Shown here in pieces: positions 18,501-27,020 of a stretch of DNA of 64,000 nucleotides (positions are counted from its first letter, which is position 1; every line of letters starts with the position of its first letter). Source of the DNA: Rickettsiella endosymbiont of Rhagonycha lignosa. GTDB taxonomy: Bacteria > Pseudomonadota > Gammaproteobacteria > Diplorickettsiales > Diplorickettsiaceae. The notes under the pieces were generated by a model. It did no database searches. It worked only from the letters and a program-made list of their open reading frames with translations, and had not been told where the DNA came from. Where the stretch lies: NCBI RefSeq assembly GCF_964031165.1, contig NZ_OZ035011.1, positions 595,001-659,000 of the forward strand, written 5' to 3'. The position numbers and the translations under genes are program-made.

Positions 18501-19393
18501 TAAATCCAACCTTAGTTGAAAATTTACTTTTATCCTATATTGAAGGGTTCGTTTCTGAAAAACATAAAATTGAAGAAGGTTTTGTTCAAACCTTAGGAAA
18601 GTATACAATCGATACTGCGTATAAAAAAATTTACTCTGCTAAGAATAATCTTCCAATTGTTGTTTTTCAAATAACGCGAGATTCAAAAAAGGATGATGAA
18701 AGTAGGAATCTTCCTTTTATTAATGACGTCATTCTCACTTTTTTAAGTAATAATCCAGAAGAAAATATGACATTGTTAATGCCCATGGCTCAGTGTCGTT
18801 CTCAATTAGGAAAAAATAAAAAACATTATGTATTGGTTGAGATTACTCTCCATGGCGTAAACAAAGAAATAGTTATATATAATTCCCAATCTAAAAGCTC
18901 TACTTTTGCATATTTCAATTGCCTTAAAGATCTTAAGGGTTTTAAGTTCACCAAGCACCATACCTATCATCAGCAAGAAGATAATTTTTCTTGTGGTTTG
19001 TTTGTTTATCGATATATTCAATCTATTTTAGAGTTGGGAAGCAATGCTCAATTGATAGATATAAGAGCAAGTCTAGCGGCGCCTTGTTTAAGTCTAGATG
19101 GAATTATCAATGATAATTTAAGCCGAGTAATAAATTTACAGCAGAAAAAAATAGCAGCCAGTGAAAATCTTCCTTGGGAACGAAAGAACCTTGAAAAGTA
19201 TCTTGCATCAGAAAATTTGGATCAGGATATAGATTTTCCAAATAAAAATGATTCATCCTTATCATCCTTAAAAGATGGAGTTTTACCAGCGACAGATTCA
19301 CCTAGGACTTTATTTTTTGCTAGAGATTTAAATAAACTACCCCTGGAACCAGCCACTGAGGTGGTCGAACAAAAAATGAGCAATGGCCCATAA
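15518..19393 (+). CDS. Large protein with ankyrin-like repeats and C-terminal Ulp1/CE-clan cysteine protease domain
   Basis: The 1291-residue protein has a long helical N-terminal part with ankyrin-like repeats around 365-425 (NMLALAAFNKNEAMLAFLLS and SPLAIAIQKEIPAMVTLLLE). From about 1065 a Ulp1/C48-type fold appears. A catalytic set can be read: His1103 in KKHYVLVEI, Asn1122 in IVIYNSQ, Gln1153, and Cys1159 in QEDNFSCGLFVYRYI, with Gln exactly 6 residues before Cys as in Ulp1. Asn replaces the usual Asp. Such domains remove ubiquitin, SUMO or NEDD8, or act as acetyltransferases. There is no signal peptide, so Dot/Icm delivery is plausible, supported by the PmrA-like box upstream. The start has GGGGG 7 bases before ATG. 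Confidence 0.8.
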   Translation: MTKALQELQKELLSNASIAIQLDVMEEWRRLKTDFAISIEMGSVYGLFKLSNYPYIIALFKNAVETGNQQLITLFFEAKLIGMESLVAGLYPEAINDNAQDSLFFIGMTYDLHRKDPLLLDLSFASISESELPSIITTFKELHIPTLEGIDKALAEKLLVYFANKKYLDLTVEASTFPEEKRYQRALLLQITDFLLNRQELSESQVKFFQEYNNKDLLSYLISVINADHTSDEINTLLDSPYLKDTLEELKLQELNTFFYTARLKPLLESYEKNLLIFARKADFSNFEKNWETFLSLYQTYQQKVAKEFNFSNRIFTIFRETVKGGDTQIAELILKENISINFYYTSSKSADEPMHAYNMLALAAFNKNEAMLAFLLSKGININFRPQAAKGAYVSPLAIAIQKEIPAMVTLLLEKGINIWDKGQIFTNSPIFAAIIFDYQYANKSAYYSTLLFNQIEPGLIEELRKELFKEYFFILEQGFSKELAQWTLRFLLNKSYLDMEDMLLKVDTYPFWYPDYFLDPLLEKVLHLNLADSQKISKLHENYLSNFKIRLSKWITSQINADGFSPLEIEQLVKNPIIFNYLNRNTQELVQNTDEMNKYKNQPLSLIILKKIFESLDHSLKQEKDKAVRKILSNIHFYQEIRKLSDQIEHTRELTPSIADLEKLNLELNTDEIESLWIIIEDFKRDKVDQNPRYQQICTWAVKKLCSTSTLSVRMSKSESTSLCSVILPEQYQEKINQIKQVVNQLRKVCSDGEAVLAFMEHLLNDRNTIEQFFQEKYSVYYFLYVKDQKKYSVALHTENIPRGNLKELQNFIHRLIREYIACFDIAHRAGKSQEFFGQFSGLCIEGRLRNCFKWIASLDDLPTFDEIMQKAVLQYKAYTKVMEPSVLADIKNFPTNDGNEYDEEDLSQALAFIAPRIVDTPCFFEDRETGERLTKNISEADIEDYLKNILVFNEENDFVFLADPDPIVGYEIAAASKDIPVYAEQTPQKLRLNPTLVENLLLSYIEGFVSEKHKIEEGFVQTLGKYTIDTAYKKIYSAKNNLPIVVFQITRDSKKDDESRNLPFINDVILTFLSNNPEENMTLLMPMAQCRSQLGKNKKHYVLVEITLHGVNKEIVIYNSQSKSSTFAYFNCLKDLKGFKFTKHHTYHQQEDNFSCGLFVYRYIQSILELGSNAQLIDIRASLAAPCLSLDGIINDNLSRVINLQQKKIAASENLPWERKNLEKYLASENLDQDIDFPNKNDSSLSSLKDGVLPATDSPRTLFFARDLNKLPLEPATEVVEQKMSNGP

Positions 19394-19679
19394 TTTGCAT
19401 TATATGGATAAAAGACTAGACTTGAGTATGAAAGTTCCGTTGGATTGCGCTTGAAGTTTGATCCTAGAAGGTTGGAGATAGTCTTGATGCATGGTGTGCA
19501 TGCCTACTTTAAGTAGGAAGCCTAAAGTGCTTCACAAATCACCATCGTAGCGTTGTTGCTTTCAAGTAGATTAAGACACTAGCGGAACTTTTTTCTATTT
19601 TTACTCTTAAGACTTTCTTTGTTTCTTTAATTCTACGTTAAAAATTTATCATACTAAATTAATTTAATAGGGAAAATGT

Positions 19680-20396
19680 ATGCGTTCTGCAAATGAATAT
19701 CCTAGTAGAAAAAAGATCTTAATAGTTGTTACAAGCATAGCAAAGTATCCCCAGCTTAAGCGAGCAACCGGTCTTTGGCTAGGTGAAGCGGTAAATTTTG
19801 TCAAAAAAATTCAAGATGAAGGTTACGAAGTTGATTATATAAGCCCTGATGGGGGTTATACTGCCATTGATCCTCACAGTTTAGAAGAAGCAACCGTACT
19901 TGATTGGGAGTGGTATCAAGATAAGATTTTTATGAATCGATTGGGCTCAACATTAAAACCTAACCAAATCCATATAAACAACTATCAAGTTATTTATTTT
20001 ACAGGCGGTCATGGGGTTATGTGGGATTTTCCAGATAATCATGAATTACAAACATTTACTTCAAAAATATATCAAAATGGAGGTATTGTTTCTGCAGTTT
20101 GTCATGGTGTAGTCGCTTTGTTAAATGTTAAGTTGCCTGATGGATCTCATTTAATAAAAGGTAAAAAAATTACAGGGTTTTCTAATTGCGAAGAAAAGCT
20201 CGCAAAATTAGATAAGCAAGTACCTTTTTTAACAGAGGATCAATTAATAACTCGCGGCAGTCTGTATAAAAAAGCCTCTAAAGCTTGGGAAGCATTCGCC
20301 ATTCAAGATGGTAGGCTTATCACTGGCCAAAATCCTGCTTCAGCAGCACACGTTGCCGAGTTAGTTATCAACCAACTAAAAAAATCTCTTGGATAG
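19680..20396 (+). CDS. DJ-1/PfpI superfamily protein (Hsp31-like)
   Basis: A 238-residue class I glutamine amidotransferase-like protein. The nucleophile elbow is SAVCHGVVALL with Cys at about 140, and the preceding IYFTGGHGVMWDFPD matches the acid and His surroundings of Hsp31-like members. Family members act as glyoxalase III, protein or nucleotide deglycases, or chaperones against reactive carbonyls. Which of these applies cannot be read here. There is no signal peptide. It stands alone on the plus strand after a 286-base gap holding only short hairpins (one at 19503-19517) and no gene. Confidence 0.85.
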   Translation: MRSANEYPSRKKILIVVTSIAKYPQLKRATGLWLGEAVNFVKKIQDEGYEVDYISPDGGYTAIDPHSLEEATVLDWEWYQDKIFMNRLGSTLKPNQIHINNYQVIYFTGGHGVMWDFPDNHELQTFTSKIYQNGGIVSAVCHGVVALLNVKLPDGSHLIKGKKITGFSNCEEKLAKLDKQVPFLTEDQLITRGSLYKKASKAWEAFAIQDGRLITGQNPASAAHVAELVINQLKKSLG

Positions 20397-20551
20397 TTTT
20401 ACATATGAAATCCATGAATTAATAAAATCAAAGAGTTAGCATTAAATCAAATTAAAGAATCTAATTAAAAATTAAGAATATTTGCAGTAAGTTATAGTAA
20501 ATCTGCAGCTGATCTTTAACGCGATAAAACCTGGTTAAGAATTTTTTTGGA

Positions 20552-21310
20552 TTAGTATCCCAACGAACGGCCGCCATCGACAGCGATAATTTGACCCGTG
20601 ATAAAGTCAGCGTAGTTAATTAAAAAAACCGCTGTCTTAGCAATGTCTTGAGGTGTTCCGGCGCGCTTTAAGGCGTTGCGGTCGATGATTTTTTTACGTA
20701 AAGCTTCATTAAATTCAGTTTCATCATCTGGCCACAATACAATACCTGGGGCAATGGCATTGACGCGAATCTCAGGCCCTAATTCTTTGGCTAAGCTCTT
20801 TGTAAGCATCACTAATCCGGCTTTAGCAATACAATAGACAGAATAATTCTTTAATGGACGTTGTGCTTGAATATCGACGAGATTGATAATACAACCTTTT
20901 TGCTGTTTGAGATGAGGGGCAGCAAGCTGGGATAAAAAAAACGGGGCTTTTAGATTGCTCGTCATCAATTCTTCCCATTCTTTAGATGTTACCTTGGCTA
21001 AAGGTACTGGATAAAAGCTAGAAGCATTATTGATTAAAACATCGAGTTGGCCCCATTCGCCAAGCACCTTTGCGATTAAGCCTTCCAGTTTGTCGGTATC
21101 ACATAAGTCAGCCTTTAATGCGATAGCCGAATTTTTGCGTTGTTGATTAAAATTTGTACATAAGGTAGAAGCGTGTTGGGCAGACTCTCGATAATGTATT
21201 GCTAAGCGCATGCCTAGTTGATGACAATGTTGGGCAATAGCTGCACCGACGCGTTTTGCGGCTCCAGTTATTAGCACTACCTTATTGTTTACTATAGAAT
21301 CATCTGGCAT
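20552..21310 (-). CDS. Short-chain dehydrogenase, pteridine reductase type
   Basis: The 252-residue SDR has the NADPH-binding TGAAKRVGAAIA, in which the Arg in TGxxKRxG is typical of pteridine reductases (PTR1/FolM). It also has NNASSFYPVPL, the catalytic Tyr and Lys in YSVYCIAKAGL (about 153-163) and RVNAIAPGIVLWPDD. Pteridine reductases make tetrahydrobiopterin or tetrahydrofolate from oxidised forms and can supplement DHFR. ATG 21310 has AAGG 7 bases upstream. It is divergent from midA with only 13 bases between the two starts, so their promoters must overlap the coding regions. Confidence 0.8.
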   Translation of the reverse strand: MPDDSIVNNKVVLITGAAKRVGAAIAQHCHQLGMRLAIHYRESAQHASTLCTNFNQQRKNSAIALKADLCDTDKLEGLIAKVLGEWGQLDVLINNASSFYPVPLAKVTSKEWEELMTSNLKAPFFLSQLAAPHLKQQKGCIINLVDIQAQRPLKNYSVYCIAKAGLVMLTKSLAKELGPEIRVNAIAPGIVLWPDDETEFNEALRKKIIDRNALKRAGTPQDIAKTAVFLINYADFITGQIIAVDGGRSLGY

Positions 21311-21323
21311 GGTTTTACCTTAA

Positions 21324-22520
21324 ATGGTTAGAGTAACAATGATAAAAATACCGCTAGGTCTACCTGTTCCGACGGATGCATTGCAAGCACAAAGTGCTAT
21401 GTTGTGTCAGTTGATTAGCGACGAAATACGACATGCGCCATTAGCCTCTATTAGTTTCGCACGATTTATGGAGTTGGCATTATACGAGCCAAATTTGGGA
21501 TATTATACAGCGGCTTTAGATAAATTTGGGAAAATGGGCGATTTCACTACCGCACCTGAGATTTCCCCTTTGTTTGCACGCTGTATCGGTCGACAGTGTC
21601 AACAAATTTTGGCAAGTTTAGGTCAGGCAGATATTTTAGAAATAGGAGCAGGTACTGGTCAATTAGCTATCGATTTATTGTTGTTCTTAGAGCAAGAAGA
21701 GAGCTTGCCTTGCACGTATAAGATTCTCGAAATTAGTCGAACACTGAGAAAGCGTCAGCAAGAACGTTTGCAACAACATATTCCTCATTTATTCTCGTTA
21801 GTAGAATGGTTAGATGAATGGCCAGCGCTGCCTATTAAAGGGGTAATTTTGGCTAATGAAGTGGTGGATGCTTTGCCTGTACATCAATTCTTTTGGACTG
21901 AAGAGAGTATTCAAGAGGTGCGAGTGGCTTATAAAAGCGATAGATTTGTTTATCATTTAGCTCCAGTGGATAACTTGCTAATAAGTCAATTAACTCAGTT
22001 GCAAGCAAATTATTTTCCAGAGATAAAAAACTATCAATCAGAAATGTGTAGGCGACTCCCAGATTGGGTGGAAAAGCTTAGTTGTACTTTAGAGCAGGGG
22101 TTGGTGTTAATTATCGACTATGGTTTTCCAGCACAAGAATATTATCACCCCGATAGAGTGAACGGTACACTCCTGTGTTATTACCAACATCGTGCCCATG
22201 CCGATCCTTTAAGTTTAGTGGGTTTACAGGATATCACGGCCTCGGTGAATTTTAGCAGCTTGGCACAAGCAGCACTTCAATCAGGTTTAAAAGTGGCAGG
22301 CTTCACCTCGCAAGCTGCGTTTTTGCTTAACAATGATTTGTTACCTTTAATAGAAAAATGTTATGATGAGATATCCTCGATGGATGCCAACCGACAAGTG
22401 CATTTACTAACATCACCGAGTGAAATGGGAGAGCTTATTAAAGTGATGGGCTTGACCCGAAACTGTGAGTTTTTCCCATTAAATGGATTTAAATTCTACG
22501 ATAAACGGATGCGTTTATAG
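21324..22520 (+). CDS. SAM-dependent methyltransferase, MidA/NDUFAF7 family
   Basis: A 398-residue member of DUF185. Typical signatures are SFARFMELALYEPNLGYYTA with KFGKMGDFTTAPEISPLFA (about 45-90), the SAM site ILEIGAGTGQLAIDLL (about 109-124) and the ANEVVDALPVHQF segment. In mitochondria NDUFAF7 methylates an arginine of a complex I subunit; the role in bacteria is not settled. An internal ATG at 21339 has a weak AGAG upstream and could be the true start; the first ATG lacks a clear binding site. It precedes the Dot/Icm locus but is unlikely to be part of it. Confidence 0.88.
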   Translation: MVRVTMIKIPLGLPVPTDALQAQSAMLCQLISDEIRHAPLASISFARFMELALYEPNLGYYTAALDKFGKMGDFTTAPEISPLFARCIGRQCQQILASLGQADILEIGAGTGQLAIDLLLFLEQEESLPCTYKILEISRTLRKRQQERLQQHIPHLFSLVEWLDEWPALPIKGVILANEVVDALPVHQFFWTEESIQEVRVAYKSDRFVYHLAPVDNLLISQLTQLQANYFPEIKNYQSEMCRRLPDWVEKLSCTLEQGLVLIIDYGFPAQEYYHPDRVNGTLLCYYQHRAHADPLSLVGLQDITASVNFSSLAQAALQSGLKVAGFTSQAAFLLNNDLLPLIEKCYDEISSMDANRQVHLLTSPSEMGELIKVMGLTRNCEFFPLNGFKFYDKRMRL

Positions 22521-22592
22521 TTTGGTTTGTATTAATTTTATTAAAAAATAATTTGCAAATAGTTCATTATAAAGTGAATAGGAGTAACTAAA

Positions 22593-22796
22593 GTGAGTAA
22601 TTTTTCATTGAATGATGGAAAGGAAAATCTTTTAGTAGGATTAGATAACGTTATTAAGACTACTATTGAAGTATCGAATATTAAACAAAGTAAAGAACTC
22701 CGAGAGGCACTTATAAATTTGGAAGATATTCGTCATCAGATTGAAATAAAGCATCCAGAATCTAGGCTAACTCCTTTTTTAAATAATCGTCGCTGA
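22593..22796 (+). CDS. Candidate IcmR functional homologue (FIR), 67 residues
   Basis: A small helical protein starting at GTG 22593 with AGGAG 8 bases upstream. It occupies the slot directly before icmQ where Legionella has icmR and Coxiella has a sequence-unrelated functional equivalent. FIR proteins are chaperones that bind the IcmQ N-terminus and evolve very fast, so lack of sequence similarity is expected. The protein is two predicted amphipathic helices (around LLVGLDNVIKTTIEVSN and SKELREALINLEDIRHQIE) and a short tail. Position and size support the call; sequence alone does not. icmT and icmS, usually upstream, are absent here. Confidence 0.5.
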   Translation: MSNFSLNDGKENLLVGLDNVIKTTIEVSNIKQSKELREALINLEDIRHQIEIKHPESRLTPFLNNRR

Positions 22797-22820
22797 TAAG
22801 TGAATTAAGGGCTTAAATTT

Positions 22821-23390
22821 ATGCTTCAGACTGAGCAAGAAATTCAAGTCGCTTTAGAAATAAAGAAAATATTGGATGAAGGGATAATGGCGGGTCCGTG
22901 GCAAGCCAATTTGTTTTTGAAAGGGATTAAGAAAAAACTCGAAGAGTTACGTGATAATTTTGTGATTAAAGTCGGTTTAGACCAACACCATGAGCAAATT
23001 ACGAATGATTTGCTAGCAATGGATAATTGTGAAAATACCGAAGTGTATATTGCGCTTTATCAATCGCAAGGGTGCAATATGAGTAAATGGCAAGAAGTGC
23101 TGCTATCTTTAGTTAATTATACTATGGGGCGGCCTATTTACTACAGTGAAGCGGATGTACAAGCTGCAATACGTTTAAACGATAGAAATTTAAATCAGGC
23201 CTACGCTGTAGTTAAAATACATAACGATGCAATTTTATCGGATACGACGGATTTAGCTCGTACCGATCGCGAAGGGCGCAAGTTAATTAGCTTGCGTGAA
23301 GCGGCGATACAGCTAAAGAATATTGTTCGCTTAGTGCATGCGACGGGACAATATAAATTGGTTAGAAATTTTTTAGTTAAACAAAATTGA
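22821..23390 (+). CDS. icmQ: Dot/Icm component IcmQ
   Basis: At 189 residues it is close to the 191 of Legionella IcmQ. The N-terminal motif GPWQANLFLKGIKKKLEELRDNF (read in two overlapping parts, GPWxxxxFL and KKLxxxRDxF) matches the family. The C-terminal two-thirds correspond to the NAD-binding ADP-ribosyltransferase-like domain known from the structure, with an ending such as ATGQYKLVRNFLVKQN. IcmQ is a cytosolic protein that binds lipid membranes and is restrained by IcmR. The ATG has AAGGG 9 bases upstream. It is 24 bases after the IcmR candidate and 122 bases before dotM. Confidence 0.85.
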   Translation: MLQTEQEIQVALEIKKILDEGIMAGPWQANLFLKGIKKKLEELRDNFVIKVGLDQHHEQITNDLLAMDNCENTEVYIALYQSQGCNMSKWQEVLLSLVNYTMGRPIYYSEADVQAAIRLNDRNLNQAYAVVKIHNDAILSDTTDLARTDREGRKLISLREAAIQLKNIVRLVHATGQYKLVRNFLVKQN

Positions 23391-23512
23391 ATTTAAAAAA
23401 ATATAAAAATATACTCACAGCAATTAAATTTTTGGCAAGGGCCGTGAATACAATTAAGCGGTAACATAGGTAAAAATTCAAGGGCGAAGAATATAAAAAA
23501 TAAATAACAATT

Positions 23513-24640
23513 ATGGCTGCTCCCGCACAACAACAGCAATCTGGAGATAATTCACTTGCTCCACTATGGATCGTTCTCTGTATCTTTCTTTTAGGATGGT
23601 TGCTATGGGCTTTTTTTCATACACAAATTGTTGCCTGTACATTACAGATTAAATTCTGGGAGTCGCGTTTAATTTCATTTGCCTTGCCTTCCATGTGGCA
23701 ACTTCCTTTAAGTATTCATCGTCTAATTCCTGCAGACGTACCTTTTCCACAGCTGCTAGATGTCAGCCGCGAAGTCGGCAATTACTTACGTTATCCGATT
23801 ATCGTGATCCTGGTGATATTGGCGTTAATTATTTATTTTGGCCATATTAATTTACAATTTAAAAGATTTTATAATATGGAGACGCTTGCCGAAGCGGAAA
23901 GAAAAAATTGGCCACAAATTTCACCGGTCATCAAGTTGGATTTGGTCAAAGAAGATATTGATAAAGGTCCTTGGGCAATGGCTTTATCGCCGATGCAATT
24001 TGCCAAAAAATATCAATTATTACAGGAAGAAAAAATCATCCCTTCGATGACTATGACTGCAAAAAAGCATAATCAAAGGACGGTGAGTATAAAAAGAGAA
24101 GCTGCACATCACATTTTTGTGATGCAGTCTGGAGAATATTGGCAAGGTATCCATTATTTAAAACCGGCAACTAAGGCATTATTTGCGGTATTTGCTGCAA
24201 GGGCTAATCGCGATCGTGATGGCGCATTGAAACTATTGCTGCAAATCGCAGAATCGACAGTTAACGGGCGGTTGGATTTTTCTGGGGTTGATGCCTTATT
24301 AGATAAACATAAAAATAATAAATTAGTACACCGCGTGATGCATAGTCATGCTTATGTTTTAACGGTAATGGCATCGATGTTGGTATTAGCAAGAAAAGAA
24401 GGAGTTTTAGCGACTGCAGATTTTTTGTGGCTTAAACCGACGGATAGATTAATGTGGTTTATGTTAAATTCTGTTGGCCGTCAAACCGCTTTTGCAGAGG
24501 TAAGTGGTCCGTTTGCGCATTGGAATGTCGAGCAGGCGATGGGTAGAAGGCTTATGGTTCCTATGGTAGACGAAGCGGTAAATGGCTTGGAAGCCGCGAT
24601 TAAAGACATACTTTATATTCCTGATTCTGAAGAAGGTTGA
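23513..24640 (+). CDS. icmP: Dot/Icm coupling-complex protein DotM
   Basis: A 375-residue inner-membrane protein. Two membrane segments lie near the N-terminus (about 17-37, LWIVLCIFLLGWLLWAFF, and about 92-108, YPIIVILVILALIIYF), then a cytoplasmic domain with GPWAMALSPMQFAKKY and a His-rich VHRVMHSHAYVLTVMASML region. DotM works with the DotL ATPase in the type IV coupling complex, where its cytoplasmic domain receives glutamate-rich substrates. Its stop overlaps the beginning of the dotL frame, showing translational coupling. Confidence 0.92.
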   Translation: MAAPAQQQQSGDNSLAPLWIVLCIFLLGWLLWAFFHTQIVACTLQIKFWESRLISFALPSMWQLPLSIHRLIPADVPFPQLLDVSREVGNYLRYPIIVILVILALIIYFGHINLQFKRFYNMETLAEAERKNWPQISPVIKLDLVKEDIDKGPWAMALSPMQFAKKYQLLQEEKIIPSMTMTAKKHNQRTVSIKREAAHHIFVMQSGEYWQGIHYLKPATKALFAVFAARANRDRDGALKLLLQIAESTVNGRLDFSGVDALLDKHKNNKLVHRVMHSHAYVLTVMASMLVLARKEGVLATADFLWLKPTDRLMWFMLNSVGRQTAFAEVSGPFAHWNVEQAMGRRLMVPMVDEAVNGLEAAIKDILYIPDSEEG

Positions 24641-24648
24641 CAATTAGT

Positions 24649-27009
24649 ATGGTAGCTATAGCACGGGGTTTAGAACAAAAACACGAACAAGATCCACGTA
24701 AGTTATTACGCGATACGCGTACGCTATCGCAACGTTTTGTTGATTTTTTCAAAAATCCTTCAGCAGTGACTATTTTACTGGTAGGTTTTGCTTCGGGCGC
24801 ATTTTTTATTCCGGCGCTTGCTGACGTTATTTTTTTACTGGGTATTCTATCTTTTCTTTATGCCTATACACGTAAAACCAGTTTACCGTTTCGGATGCCG
24901 CAACGTTCGCATAAATTAGATCACAATGATTTAAAAGCTGGAAGTGATAAACCACAAAAAGCACGCGGTATTTGTTTGTTTGGTAATGAAATATCCAGTG
25001 GCGAGGAATTGTGGTTTAGCAACGATGACATGCGTACGCACTGTTTAATCTTTGGTTCCACCGGAAGTGGTAAAACTGAAGCGTTAATATCATTGGCTTT
25101 CAATGCATTGGTACAGGGTAGTGGGTTTATTTATGTGGATGGAAAAGGAGATAACAGTTTATTTGCTAAAGTTTTCTCTATGGCCCGTTCAATGGGGCGT
25201 GAAGACGATATTCTGGTCGTTAATTTCATGACCGGTGCGCGTGATATTGTCGGACCGCAAGAAAAACGCTTGTCAAATACGATGAATCCCTTTGCTAATG
25301 GTTCTTCGAGTATGTTATCGCAGCTCGTTGTCAGTTTAATGGATAGTAGTAGCAATACTCCCGATGGGGATATGTGGAAAGGTAGAGCGATAGTATTCGT
25401 AGAAGCGTTAATGAAATTGCTGGTTTATATCCGCGATCAAGGCGGAATTTTATTAGATGTTAACGTCGTGCGTAATTATTTTGAATTAACACGCGTAGAA
25501 AATATTGTTATCGATAAAATATTCCCGCGCGATGGTCAAGAGCCTTTGAGCTTGATGGATATACCCGAAGTCGTATTAGAGCCGATTACTAATTATCTGA
25601 TTAATTTACCGGGCTATGATAAATCCAAAAAAGGAAAACAAGTCTCACAAGTATTAGAGCAGCATGGTTTTATTACCATGCAGTTAACCCGAGTGTTCGG
25701 ATCCCTAGCTGATACCTACGGTCATATTTTACGAACTAATTTGGCAGAAGTGGATTTAAAAGATGTGGTTTTAAATCGACGTATCCTCTTAGTACTATTG
25801 CCGGCTTTTGAGAAATCACCTGATGAGTTATCTAATTTAGGTAAAGTAATTATTGCTTCCTTAAAAGCTATGTTAGCCGCAGGTTTAGGTGAGGAAGTGG
25901 AAGGAGATTACCGCGATATTATTGAACGTAAGCCCACCAATGCCTTAACCCCTTATTTATGTGTACTTGATGAGTATGGTTATTACGCAGTCCCTGGATT
26001 TGCAGTGGTTCCTGCGCAAGCACGGTCTTTAGGATTTTCCATTGTTTTCGCAGGCCAAGATTTACCCGCCTTTCAAAAAGCTTCTAAAGAAGAAGCGGCG
26101 TCGATAGGTGCAAACTGTAATATAAAACTTTGTATGAAATTGGAAGATCCATTAGAAACTTGGGATTTCTTTTCCAAAAGTGCCGGCGAAGCATGGGTCA
26201 CTAAAGTTGATGCTTTTCAAACACGTGCAGAAAGTGTAATGAATAATTATGCGGATACACGCAGTGCTTCTTCAGAAAAACGCGCACGTATCGATTTGCT
26301 CGATTTAAAAGAACAACGAGAAGGTGAAGCACACATTTTATTTAAATCTAAGATTATTCGAGCACGATTATTTTATGCAAACCCACGGCCAGTGGTACGC
26401 ATGCGACTGAATCAATTTTTGAAAGTGGGTCTGCCGACTAATCGCTATTTGTTAGATTTGCAATCACGCCTGCAAAGTTTTTGCTCAGTGACTGAGAAAG
26501 AACAATTTTCACTCAAAAAACTCGATGAGTCAGCCATTATTACCAAGTTGTCACAAACTTTATCTGGGCAAGCTGATCTCAGCCCCATTCAGGCGGCGAT
26601 GTCCGCTTTATTGGCCTTAAATGAGCCTACAGAGAATAGTAGCGAACAGGAAACTCTTATAGAAGAAACTGCATCATTACCTGCAAATGAACTGAATATA
26701 TTCACTCCTTTAACTGCGACACCGCAATTAGTGAGCCTGATGATGGTGGATAATCCGGATCAATTTAACGCAGCATTTCTAAAACGTTCTGTAATACAAA
26801 AGCAAGTTGCAGTGATAGAAAAAGTATCGGGTAAATTTGAAAAACATGCCAATAGTATCGCAACGGAAATTGTTCAGGATATGGCGCTTGCGACACATTA
26901 TCCGCCTGCTTTGCATCATATCTTGTCAGGTGAAGAAGTGGCAAAGGATGTAAATAAATTGCTGTCAGCTATTAAACAGGCGCAAGCAGCGCGTGAAGAA
27001 AAATCATAA
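24649..27009 (+). CDS. icmO: Dot/Icm coupling ATPase DotL
   Basis: DotL is the VirD4-like type IV coupling protein that selects substrates at the inner membrane. The frame opens at TTG 24637, overlapping the dotM stop, but ATG 24649 (MVAIARGLEQ, 786 residues) is preferred because the upstream AGAAGG needs room. Two N-terminal membrane helices (about 40-75) are followed by Walker A FGSTGSGKTEALISL (about 135-149) and Walker B CVLDEYGYYAVPG (about 440). The C-terminal extension of about 200 residues, which in Legionella binds IcmSW, LvgA and DotN, is present but diverged. The length agrees with Legionella DotL (783). Confidence 0.95.
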   Translation: MVAIARGLEQKHEQDPRKLLRDTRTLSQRFVDFFKNPSAVTILLVGFASGAFFIPALADVIFLLGILSFLYAYTRKTSLPFRMPQRSHKLDHNDLKAGSDKPQKARGICLFGNEISSGEELWFSNDDMRTHCLIFGSTGSGKTEALISLAFNALVQGSGFIYVDGKGDNSLFAKVFSMARSMGREDDILVVNFMTGARDIVGPQEKRLSNTMNPFANGSSSMLSQLVVSLMDSSSNTPDGDMWKGRAIVFVEALMKLLVYIRDQGGILLDVNVVRNYFELTRVENIVIDKIFPRDGQEPLSLMDIPEVVLEPITNYLINLPGYDKSKKGKQVSQVLEQHGFITMQLTRVFGSLADTYGHILRTNLAEVDLKDVVLNRRILLVLLPAFEKSPDELSNLGKVIIASLKAMLAAGLGEEVEGDYRDIIERKPTNALTPYLCVLDEYGYYAVPGFAVVPAQARSLGFSIVFAGQDLPAFQKASKEEAASIGANCNIKLCMKLEDPLETWDFFSKSAGEAWVTKVDAFQTRAESVMNNYADTRSASSEKRARIDLLDLKEQREGEAHILFKSKIIRARLFYANPRPVVRMRLNQFLKVGLPTNRYLLDLQSRLQSFCSVTEKEQFSLKKLDESAIITKLSQTLSGQADLSPIQAAMSALLALNEPTENSSEQETLIEETASLPANELNIFTPLTATPQLVSLMMVDNPDQFNAAFLKRSVIQKQVAVIEKVSGKFEKHANSIATEIVQDMALATHYPPALHHILSGEEVAKDVNKLLSAIKQAQAAREEKS

Positions 27010-27020
27010 ACGAGTTATTT

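Noticed and set aside
19620-19652. Possible PmrA-like repeat (TTAAT-N6-TTAAA) before the DJ-1 gene
   Set aside because: Outer positions of both halves do not fit, the apparent -10 is too close, and the gene is not an effector type.
22530-22560. TTAAT-N6 pattern before the IcmR candidate, similar at 39990 before the ankyrin-methyltransferase gene
   Set aside because: Only the first half-site matches; the second is AAAAA or AAAAT, as expected by chance in AT-rich DNA.
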